From Salvator merianae (taxonomy: Eukaryota > Chordata > Lepidosauria > Squamata > Teiidae): 64,000 bases of DNA. Below, piece by piece: positions 24,080 through 36,734 of the stretch. The first letter of the stretch is position 1. Every line of letters begins with the position of its first letter. The notes below the pieces were generated by a model. The model did no database searches. It worked only from the letters and a program-made list of their open reading frames with translations, and was not told the origin of the DNA. The position numbers and the translations under genes are program-made. The DNA is taken from NCBI GenBank assembly GCA_003586115.2, contig QVOM02000115.1, forward strand, positions 2,053,110 through 2,117,109. The letters are read 5' to 3'.

Positions 24080-24389
24080 CCAGCGAGTGAACTGGAAAGT
24101 TCCACTCACTAAGTGCCACCTCTCTTTCTGACTCAGTTGGAGATATTGTAATTCAAGTGTTAATGTCTGGAGAAATACATTATGTGCTACCCAGTGATAA
24201 ACTTGCATGTCCGTAGAGAGGAAGGCATGCTCCCTAGCAGAAGTATGCTCTACAGATGTACATTTGTTAATTTGTTGGTACTTCTGTAAACTGTGTACAT
24301 ATTAATATATGTGTGTGTATTTTCAGCAGTATGGTTGGGTAAGAGAATCAGACACCCCCTCCCAAATCTGAACCAGAGATATTTGATCA

Positions 24390-24636
24390 AACAAGTCAAA
24401 GCACCAAGTTTGATTCAAACCAGTTCAATTTGACCCCCATCTGGTCCTTTAAGTAGGGCTTTTAAAAGGCATTTTATTGTTTTCTTTAATGATTGAACAG
24501 TTCACAAACAGTTTAAGGGTGGGTTCAATCTTGGTCAGGCTTGTCTGACCTGGTTCTAGATCAAACCATACTGAATGAAGTCTGTTTTGGTTCAATTTGA
24601 GCCAAACCAATGAATTTTAGTTTGTGCACATCTCTA
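24390..24636. mobile_element. hAT-type MITE, right end only certain
   Basis: Ends in TTTGTGCACATCTCTA at 24636, the right TIR of the TAGAGATGTGC set. The interior has the TTTGATTCAAACC, GGTTCAATTTGA and AAACCAATGAATTTTAG motifs of these MITEs. No left TIR or TSD was found. Confidence 0.6.
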
Positions 24637-27555
24637 CTCAAAAAGCTTTGGAACATTCTGAGTGCTGGTAGGCTGGAAAAATGGGGGAGGGTGTAAAGCA
24701 GAACAGCTGTTGTAGTAGGAACCAAAAGGGGTTGATGGGAGATTGCTTAAGTAATCTTCCACTTCTCTCTTCTCTGCCCCCCTCCAATCTTTTGGGAGGA
24801 CATGTCACAGTTGAAAGCCTATGGTTTGCTCAAACAGACAAGGTTCCAGTGTGCAATAAAATGGAACTGCATCTTGATTAGGGGAAAGCAGAACTCGTAG
24901 TTACTGCATGTAAATGAGTTGTAGAATGGAGGCACACATTTGCAGAATAGCTCTGGCAGGCCTAGAGGATAGGAGTCCTCCAGGAATTTATTCTCATCTT
25001 TCAGATTGCCCTGAGGACAGTTCAGGAGGATTAGAGTTTAAGAGATGAAGGAGCCGATTCATCAGATCTGTGCTACATTTCTCTCCTCGGTGTGCCTGTA
25101 TGTAATAATGCTGGTGCTTTCCCGCTTCCGCCTTGTTTCTCATCATTGCTTGGGCAGAGATGTGAACTATGAGTCCACACTTCGTTTTCCTGAAAGGATA
25201 GGATCACATTAGATTTAGAACATTTAACTTATCACTCAAAGTTGTCAACTCCTTCTGTCTGCCTTTGTGTGCACATGCTTGCATATATATTTAGGAAGGG
25301 GGGAAACCTCCAAGACTGGCTTCACCTGAGGTTGGTAACCTATTTCAGAGTTGTGCATGGCCAATAGAATAGAAGCTTCTGTTTATTCTTTGTGATGCTG
25401 ACTTTTGGCACCATTGGCTACAGAACATAATGGTATCCAGCATTTTCTCTTAGATCCATGGTGAGAATTCACCCATGAAGTTATCCTCCCCCAGCCTGCA
25501 CTTTGGATGACTTCTGATAAACGTGGCATGCAAGTCACTAACTTCCCTATCACCCTTTACTTTGGTCCAAGTATTTAAGAAGGAGTGCAAACCACAACAT
25601 CCACCACACCACTGAATTGTCATTGCCTGGGCCATATGCTTTTTATCTAATAATGTGCTGGAAAGGCAAAAGCATCAAACATCTTTACTAGGTATTTGCT
25701 ATCGCTCACCCTGTAACTATTATTTCAGGCAAAACATTGTAATTGTGGTTGGATGGCAGATTACAGATTTTTCACCAACTTCCTCCAGTCAGCTCCTGCC
25801 ATTATGCTCCTAAATTTGCTCATGTCCACAGTGCCCCCTGGAAGGATGCCACTGATTCATCATTTGTAGGATAAGTCATACACTTTTCATGATTCGCTCC
25901 CTCTGTTCTTCTACTTCTTCATAGCAGTGGACTTGAACTATTTATAGAAGGATGAGAAAGTAAAGCATGCCTCTTTTTAAAGTCTGGCTTTTGCAATAGT
26001 CTGTAATTTAGGGTAATATAATAAGTAATTTAGAATTAAAGATTTGAGATGACAGTTCAGCATTAGTATCTTTAAGACAAAACATTCAAAATAAAACTAA
26101 AGCCACAGGAATGAACTCTATCATTAAATGCCTACTTTTGGCTAAATATGTACCTATGGCTGCTTAAATTGCAAGCAGTTTCACTGTGACCTCTTGCAAT
26201 AATAATAATAGCAATAGTAATATATGCAGATATACTATTATTCATTGCAGCTAAAGAACAATATAGTTTATTGCTTGTTTATCTAGCCATTTAGACATCT
26301 TCAAATAGGTTTATTTTAATAATATTAATTAGTTTCCATTCCAAAGTGATGGGCATTTTTCTCAGGAAAAATTACACTACATGTGAATGTGCTATAGGAC
26401 ATTTTTTTTCAAACTTTGGCATTAAACTGCAGATGTGACTTGCTTAAGTAAAATGGTCATTGAAAGTTTGCTACATTTAATTGCTCTGTGCACTAATACA
26501 GATATGGGCCATATTGCTCAAGATCTTTTAGCTTTTGCTACATAAATCAGATCTAGCAGGCAGTGGATGGCAAAGCAAAATGTTAGAAAAGCTGGGGAAA
26601 ATGCATGCCTAATAGTACCTGAACCTATTAGCAATCCCCACCACTACCATTCAATTCTCCTAGAGCAGGATAAGGGAATTTCCTCTAGTTCTTGATGGCA
26701 TAGATTAGTACTTCCGTTCCCAAAGAGTGCTTAGTGAAGCCCCAAGAAATCAATCTCTAATTCACACGGCATTTAATCAGTTTGCAGTCCATCTTCAGTT
26801 CCCACTGGCCCGACATGATTTTGCCTTTTTGTAGTTTTTCAGGACTAAATTGTCAAAATTAGGACTAATTTGCATTCGGATTAAGGGAGTTCTCAGCCCA
26901 TTTCACATTGTTAGCTCATTTTACTTTGGAATATGAGAACGTGCAAGTAGAGTATTTGGGAAGGGACCATACTTTTGAGAGGGGGTTGCAGAGGGAGGAC
27001 TCCCCATTTCCTCCTGTCCAATAGCAGACTTTGTTGTGAGCATCACGCTCCAGAGGGTGCAAATGTCATAATTGGGATGGGAAGAAAGAACAACACCTGG
27101 CATATATTGTTTGGTTTCCACCATGTTGTCTTCTTTCATGCCTTCAAACTGCTTGATTTTTTTACTATTTGAATTTTTTAACAAAAGAGAAGACTCAATA
27201 GAAGCTATCCTTCATTTACCTTGAGCAGCACCCTGTTCTATAGTTGACTGGGTGCCACAGTCCACTCTCAAAATGCATACCTCCTCCTTTCTCTCCCATC
27301 TGTGCAAGAAAGACAATGTATCTCCATGGTCCTTTCTCTCCTATCCCTACAAGAACGACGCTATGTTTCCTCCATTTTCCTTTGGCAATGCACAAGGGAA
27401 ATGTTTCCTTTCATTAAAAGAGGACTTTTAAAAACATTCCTTTTAAACTAGAATTTTATTTACTAGGTATAGTAGAGGACAACTTTGATAATGTTAATGT
27501 TTTAATTCCAAACATAGTGATTGCAGATAGAATTGTCTGGACAAAAATATAAAGA
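24637..27555. other. Gene-free tract, nothing recognised
   Basis: AT-rich sequence with short random frames only. An imperfect AATAAT run lies near 26200. The longest quiet stretch of the window. Confidence 0.5.
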
Positions 27556-27559
27556 AGAT

Positions 27560-27925
27560 TAAATACCTATGGTAGATGTTTGGTTGATTAAAATGATGGA
27601 TCTTGCAGAGATGGACAAATTGACTAACTTATTGAGAAACAAGACTGTGGATAAAAACTGGAAATCCTTTATTGTCTTTCTACAAGAATTAAAGAATGAG
27701 CTTGTTATCAATGAATTTGAAGAATAAAGATGAAAGAAGACAGGTCAGAAGAAGAAGGGAAACTAGGAAGGGCAAGAAAGAAGAAATCTAGAAGAAACTT
27801 TTGAAGAAGGGGGGAAGCCAAAATGTAATCAACAAAGGTTATCTATATGAACGCATTCATTTGGGAATATAATATTTGTTTTATGTATTTCAAAATAAAA
27901 TAATATTTTTTAAAAAGACGATTTT
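27560..27925 (+). mobile_element. L1-type LINE 3' end
   Basis: A plus frame near 27592-27706 reads MMDLAEMDKLTNLLR and then NWKSFIVFLQELKN. This resembles the C-terminal tail of vertebrate L1 ORF2, where AEMAKL-type and W-rich motifs recur. It is followed by stops, a purine-rich 3' untranslated part (27720-27830) and an A/T-rich end near 27900-27925. It is a 5'-truncated copy. Confidence 0.65.
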
Positions 27926-28436
27926 TACTGCAACAAATAGCCCACATCACTATCAATTTTGCCTTCCGCGCCACACAACTACATAGTGGAACACATGCCA
28001 CTATGGATGTCTTGAGGGGAGGGAAGGCACAGTCCATTTGCTGACCACTAACTTCACTGTCGTGATAATGGACCCCCTCACAAGTTCCCCCTTTTCACTG
28101 ACCTCTCAAAGGAGTCTAAAGATCAATTGTGCAAAAGTACAATTACAAAGGAGCAGAAACTGAGATCTGCCCTTTAAGAAGCTTTATTGTGTGGTAGATG
28201 TGGAACAGAAGTTGTGCATGGGTGGATACAGGCTGGAAGGGGAGAAGGAGCAAATGGCAAATGACCATTACTGCCCAAGGGAATCCATGATCTAATGCAG
28301 CAGCAGGGAATATATGAAGGGTGGAGTTTGACTTTCCTGCCCCTGTGAAGTTAACATTTGACTGCATTCAATGACCAACTGCACAGGGAGGGGAATTTGG
28401 TGAGAAAGGTACAGTTTCCCCATGCCAAGCAGGGGA
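27926..28436. other. Gene-free spacer
   Basis: No recognised frame or repeat. Confidence 0.4.
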
Positions 28437-28696
28437 AAAATGAGGAATGAGGACAAGTGAGTCTGAATTGTGTCCATTTTAAAATACAAATGTGGGAATG
28501 ACGGGAACATGTATTTCTGTGGGTTTTGCCCTTGAAAAGAACTTTTCTCAATGTAAAATAGTATTTTTTTTTCAAAGTTCAGAACTGAACATGAGGAACT
28601 GTTTGTTCAATGAACTGCATTGCCGTCAAACCAAACAAATGGGTGTTTAGTTCAAAGGTGAATAGAACACATGATTTTCATTCATGCACATCCTTA
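28437..28696. mobile_element. hAT-type MITE, left end unclear
   Basis: The right end TTCATGCACATCCTTA at 28696 and interior blocks (CTTGAAAAGAACTTTTCTCAA, CAAACCAAACAAATGGGTG, CACATGATTTTCATT) match the copies at 14844-15185 and 37428-37782. The left boundary is tentative. Confidence 0.65.
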
Positions 28697-29132
28697 GAAA
28701 ATTGGCTTGTTGTGATATGAGGTTTTCTCTGGAGTTCAGCTTCAGCTGAATATCTCAGAAAGTTTTTTTTTTCTGTGGAAACATTTGAAGATTTCCCTTG
28801 CTCCATCACCATATTTCCCAAAGAAAGTCCACTTTAAAGAATTTCCCCAAATATTCTGCACATCTTCATTTGGAGTGACAATATCTCTATGTTGTCTTTA
28901 TATTGTGAATGATGTAAAATTATGGCCAAGGGTATCATTGTTAATGCTGAGTCCTGCCCAGTAAATAGGGTGGTGAATGTCAACAGGTCATTTGCAGCAG
29001 CTTTAACTGAGAATGCATTTGTATTGAAGCAGTAGCTGAAGCACTTTTTTTTAACCAGATTTTTGCAGTAACGGGGAAGTGTGAGAGACGTTAAAGAAAA
29101 GCATGAGCTGGCATCCTGATGGGGGATGCCAT

Positions 29133-29348
29133 ATTGGGCCTGTTCACACATTGGCCGAGCAAGCATCAAGCATGCTTGCTATCCAAGTATGTCCACACTT
29201 GGGCACCCTATCCCAATCCACACCTTATCCAAGGTGGATAAAGTATTATAGGGGTCAGGGCTTGCCTTTGTCTACAGTAGCATGCAGATGGAAGTCCTTT
29301 AGTCCTGAATTTGTTCTGGAGTAAATTTGAATGCAGAAATGGTCTATT
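29133..29348. mobile_element. TIR element family 1, short copy with ATT TSD
   Basis: The 210-bp element (29136-29345) starts GGGCCTGTTCACACATTGG and ends AATGCAGAAATGGTCT. ATT is duplicated at 29133-29135 and 29346-29348. Subterminal dyad AGCATCAAGCATGCTTGCT. Confidence 0.75.
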
Positions 29349-29954
29349 ACCCACAAGACAATGCAGGTGGGCTAAGGCCCAGGTTGGAAGCTTTGGTTTC
29401 ATTTCATCAAGCCATATTAGTGGCCACAATGGACCAAATTAGTTACTGATTAATTCAAGACAATTATTGTTTGCTCTGCTCTCATCCCTCCTACCACCTA
29501 CTAGGGAGTTCACTTCAGGTTCTGGATATTTCCAGAATAAAGCAGCAACCTCTTTTGTTATCTGGACTTAGTAGTATACGTTTCCCACCATAAGCAACGA
29601 AATAGCCTGTCAGATTCTGAGATGCTTTAGTAGCTTGGACCTCAAAAGCAGTGAACCATCACACTTGTCTATGTGTGACAAGAAAAAAAATTACAGTTTG
29701 GAAGAAACAGGATAACAAATGTTCTGCATTAAATTTCATAACTGTTGTGGTGACTCGGCTTTTCAAAACATTGGGTGTGGAGGCCACATCTTTGTATATT
29801 CAGTTAAGGCTTTGCAATTCCTAATTCAGTCTCAGGCTTTTCTTTTGGAGGTCAAATACTCTATTCTCGTTTACTCTAGTGGTCAAGCAAAACCAGAATT
29901 TAGCTCATTTTCAAGGCATTATTCTTGAAATAATAAAGATGTCTGATAAGCAAA

Positions 29955-30120
29955 AACCTTTTTTTAAAAAAATCATTTTATTAAATTTCCAATATAATAA
30001 GATTACAGAAATACATATAAAACAGGCTAAAAGAGAAAAGGGAAGAAAAAAGGAAAAGGAAAAAGAAACAAAAAGGAAAATAAAATGACTTTCAATTTTA
30101 TTAGTGATTTCAAATAGTCT
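29955..30120 (-). mobile_element. Probable L1 3' untranslated end
   Basis: The plus strand shows TTTTTTTAAAAAAATCATTT followed by ATTAAATTTCCAATAT and a purine-rich tract, the usual look of a reversed L1 3' end with its poly(A). No coding part remains. Confidence 0.45.
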
Positions 30121-30145
30121 GTAATTACTATCCACTTTACAGTTT

Positions 30146-30807
30146 GGGCCTGTTCGCACTTTAGCTTAACAAGTATCACGCATGTTTGCTAGCCATGTGC
30201 GTCCACACTTGGCAGAGGCCTGAGTGGCCAGGAGCAGGCAGCATCCACTCCCAATTGTGAATACCACTGGTGAAGTAAGTAGCAGTCTGGAATCTTATCT
30301 GAAGCTCAAAGCGAGCTTCAGGTAGGGTTCCTTTTGCACTTACCTTCACCATGGTGGCCATCTTGAGAATGATGGGGCAATCAGGCCCAATTGTGCCCAC
30401 ATGATACCCTCATCGGGCTTGCATAAGCTTCAAAGATAAGCTCCAAAGCTTGCATAAGTTTCGAAGATCGGGTTGCGGCTTTTTCCATTGTCCCTTATGC
30501 ATGCTTTGAAGATCATCTTAAAAAACCCAACACAGAGGTAGCTCAGTTCTGCCCTCACATACCAGATGCAACACTGGAGTGATGGGGACATGGGCCAATT
30601 GCAGGCAGAGTGGGTGGTACTTGCAGCAGAAGTATACTTCACCTGAATTGGAAGAGGGAAGGCACACATCCACATTGCTGCTGGCATTGGAATAGGACAA
30701 CGGTGTCCCAGCCCTCACAATACAGATGGCATCTGCTGGGCTTGGACAAGGACAGGCTAGAGCAGACTAGTTAAAACACTCTAAAGAAGGTAAGTGTGGA
30801 AGTAGCC
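30146..30807. mobile_element. TIR element family 1, long copy
   Basis: The left end GGGCCTGTTCGCACTTTAG at 30146 is a near-consensus end. The right end GGTAAGTGTGGAAGTAGCC near 30807 is diverged and the flanking triplets (TTT, TAA) differ. An internal duplicate CATAAGCTTCAAAGAT / CATAAGTTTCGAAGAT lies at 30423-30470. Confidence 0.65.
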
Positions 30808-32089
30808 TAAGATTCCTTCCATACAAATCCCTGATTGAAATGCTGAAGACATTGTTCACCCTACTTCTCTGTCCAGAATGGCGTTGGGCATGGAACAATG
30901 CATGCATAGCCAAATTCCTTGGCTGATGACCCAAATGAGGACTGCAAATCAATCTAAGGACCATAGGCAGGCCAGAACATTGGATTAACATTTACCATGG
31001 AGACAAATGACAATCTGCATGCTGTTTCCATGCTGAATCTCCTGAAAGTGATGACCTCAGAATCATCCATCCTACATTTCAAAAACTCACCCCTTTTGGA
31101 GAGTGAGGCAGAAATTGTCTGCACCTGTTGTGGAGCTGTATGGGCATCCCATCTCCCAGATCACCCTATGTCAGTCATTTTCTATTGTGTGGATGAAACC
31201 AATTTAGTGGATTTTCAGCCTTGTGCCTGTCTGAGGAAAAGTCCCCATTGCTGGTTTTAATTAATGGTGGTGAAAAATGCACAGTGTTTTATGTGATTTT
31301 GTTTGAGCTACATTGTTTTTACCTTATTGATAGTTTTAACAACATAAATCTCCATATTCTGTTTATTGTAATTTTCAGCCTTATACAGCTGGCCCTACTT
31401 ATTGTTTTATTGGTTCTCTTGGTTCAAGAATCTTTTTTGTGTATTTGTCCCTGTGCATGTGCCAGACCATGTCAGGTAACAAGCAGCCCATATGAACTTT
31501 GTAGATGCTGTCAACACCATTAATTTAAGATTGCACTGATAGAATGCTGAATAGAGGAAAAATCACCTCCACTCTGGGTGACTGCCTAGAAGGATAATAA
31601 CAGTGGGCTGTTACCAGCTCTTAGTAGGATCCTGTCTATTTTTTCTGTTTATTCCTTTCAGACTTCAGTTTGTTGATTTGAAACTTTCTTATATTTTTGC
31701 CACAACTGATATTCCTTTGGAGCATGCACTTTCTCAGCTTTTTCTATAAGCTTATAGGAATCTGCTCATTGGATTACATTTTGTATAAGTAACTATAATC
31801 TTTCCTCTTCCTAATTTTAGATATAAATTGCTATAGTGTTGGGAATTAGGGCTTATTTAAGTAGCTTGAACTGATGATTTTTAAAAAAACAGATTCACTT
31901 TAGGTTTTAGTAATGTGCATAGTCACAGTAATGGAATGGTTAGCAATTATATAAATTTCTTGCTGTTGTTTCCTCCATTTGTAAACTGTCTCTTATTTAT
32001 ATATTCCTTTTCATCCTAGAAGCATATTTTCATCTAATTCTGGTCCTTAGTGAAGCAAGTTCAATACGGTATAATTAAACTTACAAATA
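30808..32089. other. Gene-free tract, nothing recognised
   Basis: The 100-codon plus frame at 31221-31523 is leucine/cysteine-rich with no known domain; no splice or repeat context supports it. Confidence 0.45.
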
Positions 32090-32097
32090 GAGATCTG

Positions 32098-32355
32098 CCA
32101 AGCTGGCTACGGTTTGTGCTGGTTTGAATCAAACAGGGGTGTTTCAAAAGTTCAAGTTTAAACCGAACACCATGACTGTTCTAAAACAGAGTTTGAATTT
32201 GAATTGAACAAAGGGGTGGTCTAACCAATCTAGCAAGCACACTGTTCCAATGAGAATTGAAGGTGTTCAAAGATGTTCAAACCAAGCCAAACACCTTGCT
32301 GTTTGAAGAAAAAAGTTTGAATTAGAACCAAACCAGCCCATTTCACCAGCCTATG
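32098..32355. mobile_element. hAT-type MITE, left end only
   Basis: Begins TAGAGATCTGCCAAGCTGG, a diverged left TIR of the TAGAGATGTGC set, and has the GGTTTGAATCAAAC / GTTTGAATTTGAATTG dyads of these elements. No right TIR was seen; it is truncated near 32355. Confidence 0.5.
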
Positions 32356-32689
32356 GGGTACTTAAATTTTTTTATATTTTCCATGCATTAGAAGGAGAGG
32401 GGTGCCATTGCTCCTAGGATGCTCTCTCACTTCTTCCTGAACCTGCTAAAGGATTTGTATACAAATACAAAGAGCCAAAGTGTTTTAATTTTTGTCTGTC
32501 CCCCTCAAATCTTATGCAAAATGATTAAATAAATGATGAGGTGAAACTCTGAAAATCAATAATTCATCCATGCTATGGCTTTTTGTGCTTTGCTGCACAA
32601 CATTTGTATCCACTTGTAATATTTTGCTGTATTTTTAAATGCTGTCTTAACCTTGAGACCAGTGGCACTTTGCCCACTGCAATTGTTTT

Positions 32690-32820
32690 CCAGTGACATT
32701 CTTCCCCTTTAATATTTGAAGCTCAGAGTTGAACATGTTTGCTCAGAAGTAGTAAGTCTGGCTGAGCTCAGTGGTATTTCCTTCCTGCTGAATAGGCTTA
32801 GGACTGCAATCTTAAACAAA
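32690..32820. repeat. Interspersed repeat with TTTGCTCAGAAGTAGTAAGT
   Basis: The segment has CTCAGAAGTAGTAAGT, then GAGCTCAGTGG, then AGGCTTAGGACTGCAATC. This order recurs in a very common reptile interspersed repeat. Class not determined here. Confidence 0.45.
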
Positions 32821-33300
32821 TTTTAATGCATGCAAGTGATTTAAAAAAAAATAAAACAGGAATGGAGATATACTGTATGTGCAAACAATATTCTACTGTA
32901 ATGTGTGTCTGCTGCTGTGGTGACTTCCTGGCTTGTGCTGTATGGACTATCAACTTCTGTTCCTACAATTACCCTTTTTATGGTGACCTTGCAAAGTTTG
33001 GAGGTAGGCAAGTTATCTGTAGAAAGTGGCCATAAAGATTCTCTTCAGCCATTCTGCAAACAGAAATAATTTCAACCAGTCAATGTCAATATTGAGTTGG
33101 CTTGCCCCCTGCCAAAGAGAGAGCAATCATGTTAAATATTCTACTTAAAAGGGTGGTGTTTACATAGGAATTGGGATCATCAGTCACATCCTGAACAGCA
33201 AAGTGAATTCTACATGCTGAAGGCTTTAAAGCAATCTGTCACTGGCTGCCCTGACTGCCAAGCCTTTTGACATGTTGGAAACATACAAAGCTGTTTTGGC

Positions 33301-33475
33301 ACAATAAGGCCATCAGTTCATCTAACTTAGTACTTCAGAGCTGACTAGCAACAGCTCTTCAGGGTTTGATGGAAAGGACTTCCATAGTAATGTCTTGAGA
33401 GACCAAGGACTACACTTGAGATGTTTTGTATGCAAAGCAAATGGTTTGTCACCATGGACTGGCATGAATTCCCTT
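33301..33475 (-). mobile_element. tRNA-derived SINE, reversed
   Basis: Plus strand shows CATCAGTTCATCTAACTTAG, CAACAGCTCTTCAGGGTTT, then TGTATGCAAAGCAAATGGTTT. The latter is the complement of a tRNA-like head region (CTTTGCATGCAG type). Diverged. Confidence 0.55.
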
Positions 33476-33527
33476 CTTTGATAGTTTGGACAGATATCTG
33501 ATTGGAAGCTGCCTCCCATCTTGAGTC

Positions 33528-34043
33528 TCTGGGCCTTTCTGCACTTACCTTGCCATGATCTGATCTTGCCAGTGGCTTTGTACCAAGCAAGGTCCTCTGG
33601 TCAGATAACAACAAGACATGGTCTGGAACAGTGCCGTCTGCACTGTGATGCTGTGCCAGCCAGCCCCCTACACTGGCCCTGAGCTTCTACAAGTTTTGGA
33701 GCTGACCCATGAGGGCTCTGAAGGCTAAGAATAAAAGTTCTTAGCTCCAGAGACCCTGGGGGACCTATTTTGGCAGTGCAATAATACATGCCACTAAAAT
33801 GGATCCCCCTGTAATGGAATACGGAGGCATGCACCTTTTACATGCCTCTGTGTTCCAGATTAGGCCCCATTGGTATGCTGATAGACCTCGATATTGAGGT
33901 CTAACATTGATCCAGATCGGGGCCTCCTGGTCTGGATCACATTCCATCCTGTGTGGATGGAACATAGCTCACTAACATGTGAACAGAAGAAGCTCTTCAT
34001 GGCACTATGTTCCAGATTACAGGTAAGTGTGGAACAACTCTCT
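33528..34043. mobile_element. TIR element family 1 with TCT TSD
   Basis: The 510-bp element (33531-34040) starts GGGCCTTTCTGCACTTACC and ends GGTAAGTGTGGAACAACTC. TCT is duplicated at 33528-33530 and 34041-34043. Internal dyads such as GAGGCATGCA...TGCCTC and GACCTCGATATTGAGGTC lie within. Confidence 0.8.
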
Positions 34044-35014
34044 GATAAGTCTATCTATTTAAAGCAAATGTATATAAGCACATGCTTGACTCATCCAAAC
34101 ATTCCATTATACATGCATATGTGTAAAATCTTGAACATCAAAAACTGAAGATATGTTTCATCCCTTGAGACTGACCCCAGACTTAGAAAGTAGCAACATC
34201 GGTATCACAGACTACTACCAAAGAGCCTTCACAGGTTGGACATTGATTTCACTCCAACTTTTCCAGCAGATCTGCGATGGGGAGAGGATTTATTGCCCCA
34301 AGAGTTCACTTGTGGGATGCCTTCAGTCTTATCTCCCAGAGTTGTCATCAGGGATTGTGGAGTGAGCTGCTATGGTGATGCCCAGCTTGGGTCCATGAGA
34401 TATGACTTTTCCATCCTCTTTTATTGCACCAAAGAAAGCGCTTTTGCTTGGTTTTGCACTTTTAATTGTTTCATAAGCTTGAAACAATTTTGAACTGTTT
34501 TGTTGTTGCTGTTTCTTGCTATGCATTTCAGAAACAATTGGTGAAGGGTTAGATACTATTTCATATAATAAAGATTAAATATTTTAACAAAATGAATAAT
34601 GACTGGTATTGACTGCTTTTAAAATACCTTGAGAGTATCCGTGATCACCTTCCCCACTTAAGACTGACCCATGTTTTTCTGATATCCTAGGTAAAATATG
34701 GAACTGTTTCACAAACAATCTAAAACAGAAGTGGTATGCCATACAGTCTGGTTGTACTTCTAAAATTTCACTCACAATGGCTGAGTTTTGCAGGGCACCA
34801 ACTGATAGATTGATCAGATGATCCGCTATCTACAATTTTTGTTTACCAAGACTGTTAAATGAATAGGGCATCAGAGAGAATCTTTTTGTCTAATGTGTTG
34901 CACCTTAAAGCATAGTGTTTCATACATTAAGTGTTCTGGTTCACATACATATTTCTGGACAAACTTATTTGCCCTTCTCTTTTATGACCAGGTAATATAA
35001 TGTTCTTTCACTTA
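34044..35014. other. Gene-free tract
   Basis: The part 34200-34580 has the style of a LINE 3' region ending in AATAAAGATTAAAT, but no motif allows a family call. Confidence 0.35.
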
Positions 35015-35110
35015 TTATAATGTAATGGCTAGAGGGCCAGACTGCAATCTCTAAGCCAATGATTCAAATCCATACTTGACCACAAATGTAGCATCTGCGC
35101 TGTCTAGTTG
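35015..35110 (+). mobile_element. tRNA-derived SINE head
   Basis: TAATGGCTAGAGGGCCAGACT (A-box region, from 35022) and ATGATTCAAATCCATACTTG (B-box region, about 35060-35079) give the spacing of a tRNA-like promoter. The body is degraded. Confidence 0.55.
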
Positions 35111-35490
35111 GACTATGCCAAATGTGTTCTGGGGATGTGGGTTACACATTCCAGTGTACACCCTGAGAGGCATATCTCTCACATAGCCCAGGCTTGCTCC
35201 CATTTCCTTCCACCATTATGCAGACAGCTGGTAGTGGGAAGAGAGGCCTACCACATTCCTGGATTGAGATGCTTTTTCTTGTCATGGTTGTCCAAAGTGG
35301 TCTCCTTGGCTCTTCATACTCTTCACACACTGACCTTAAGACTCCTAGGGCAAGAATGACACCTCCAAAATGCTTCAGCAGGGGAAGCTGTGGAGACTGA
35401 CCACCTTAGAGCTCAGTAAAGGTGCCTTTGGTACATAACGGATGAGTGGCCTGTGTTTGCTTCTCTTTGCTTCCTTACTAACATTCCTCC

Positions 35491-35682
35491 CAGCGATGGC
35501 TCATTGCTTTAAGTGTGGGTGTTTGCATGTTGCTGGAAGGGGAGATCTTTGGCTGCAGGGTCTGCATTTTGCCACAGCAGGCTGCTTCAAGACCCACCCA
35601 GGGAGGCGGGTGTTTTCACAGACAGCGATCTCCTTCCAATGACATGCAAACACCTGCGCTTAAAGCAATGAGACATCACTGC
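35491..35682. mobile_element. Long-inverted-repeat MITE (192 bp)
   Basis: The arms 35491-35547 and 35627-35682 pair over about 55 bp with few mismatches (CATTGCTTTAAG, GGTGTTTGCATG, GGAGATC blocks on the left, complements on the right), leaving an ~80-nt loop. The ends CAGCG...CACTG fit the hAT CAGNG pattern. The flanks ATTCCTCC and CTTCTTCC agree at six of eight bases. Boundaries are therefore plausible but not certain. Confidence 0.65.
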
Positions 35683-35695
35683 TTCTTCCCCACTA

Positions 35696-35840
35696 ATGCA
35701 GCTGGGAGTCTGCACTATCATCACAAGGTAGAAGAGAGGCAACTTGACCTCATAGTGGGATTTTCTCACTGTGATGTCACCTATCTTGTTAATTTGGCTT
35801 GTAATGGCCATGAAGCCTCTGTGAGCCAAATTAAGGGGGC
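35696..35840. repeat. 145-bp near-identical repeat, copy 1
   Basis: Identical to 41619-41763 except for one base (T here, A there, in TCTCAC[T/A]GTGATG). No indels. It contains an 11-bp dyad TTAATTTGGCT (35789-35799) / AGCCAAATTAA (35824-35834). It has no tRNA-like boxes, no terminal inverted repeats and no known protein. The nature of the unit is unknown. Confidence 0.85.
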
Positions 35841-36194
35841 ACAAAATACTCAAAAGTGTACAACTGCAAGGTTCTTCGCTTGTGCAGTGGGCATCTGCAG
35901 GCCTGTTTAACCCGCATGCATGCAAGGTGTTGATTTTCTTCCAAATGGAACCCAGAAGTAACTGTCCAGACAGGATGAGTCATATCACTATTTTGGGGAA
36001 ATCCAGGTTGGGAGTTGATTTTTCCTGGAATAGCCATATGCCAGGATTTTAAATCTATATCCCAGCTATGTTGGGATTGCCGTGGATATGTGTGGTGATC
36101 CCAATATAGCCCCAGGTTAATCCTGGGTTTTAGCCCCTGTCTGGACACAGTCAAAATTGGCTGCATATGATTGGTACAAATAGTTGCTGATGCC
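35841..36194. other. Gene-free spacer
   Basis: No recognised repeat; the minus frame of 121 codons (35831-36196) has no known domain. Confidence 0.4.
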
Positions 36195-36370
36195 ATTTTA
36201 AAAACCCACTAAAAACACACTTTTTTCACCCCTGCTTTTAATGTTTAAATGTGAAGGCTGCTATTTATTTATTTATTTGTAATGTTTTTTTCTTGTTTCA
36301 TTTTTTCTAAACCACATATAGTTTCCAGAAATCTGTGATATAAAAATCTAACAAAGAAATGAATAAATAC
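36195..36370 (+). mobile_element. L2/CR1-type LINE 3' terminus
   Basis: AAAAACCCACTAAAAACACA is followed by a TATTTATTTATTTG tract and then TGTGATATAAAAATCTAACA with an AAATGAATAAATA end. This is the usual order of an L2-type 3' end in reptiles. No coding part. Confidence 0.55.
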
Positions 36371-36734
36371 ATTCATTACTGGATTTCTATACAGTTGTAT
36401 AGTATGATTTTGCCATTTCATGATGATGTACAAAACAAATGGTCAAAAATACAGCAATAGAGATAAGACATGAAATATGCATGATAAACTGTGAGTGAGC
36501 TGCAGGTAAGTGTGACTAAGCAGAAGTAATGCTTATCAGTTTAATGAAAGGTTTAAGAACTACAAACCAGTGTTTTTTCCAGAAAAACCAGGTTCCATGT
36601 ATTTCAGCATGTCTCCTGTCAGAAGGCCAACTCTTTTTGAACAGACACCAATCTGTCTCATTCCTTCATCCTTTCTGTCTTTGTCAGTCAAAGGTGTCAA
36701 TATATAACATCCTCTTCTTCTCCCTCTAGAGTGG

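Noticed and set aside
30146..30807. 3-bp TSD for this family 1 copy
   Set aside because: Flanking triplets TTT and TAA do not match; the right end may be misplaced.
35696..35840. 145-bp repeat as a SINE
   Set aside because: No A/B boxes, no tail repeat and no TSD visible in either copy.
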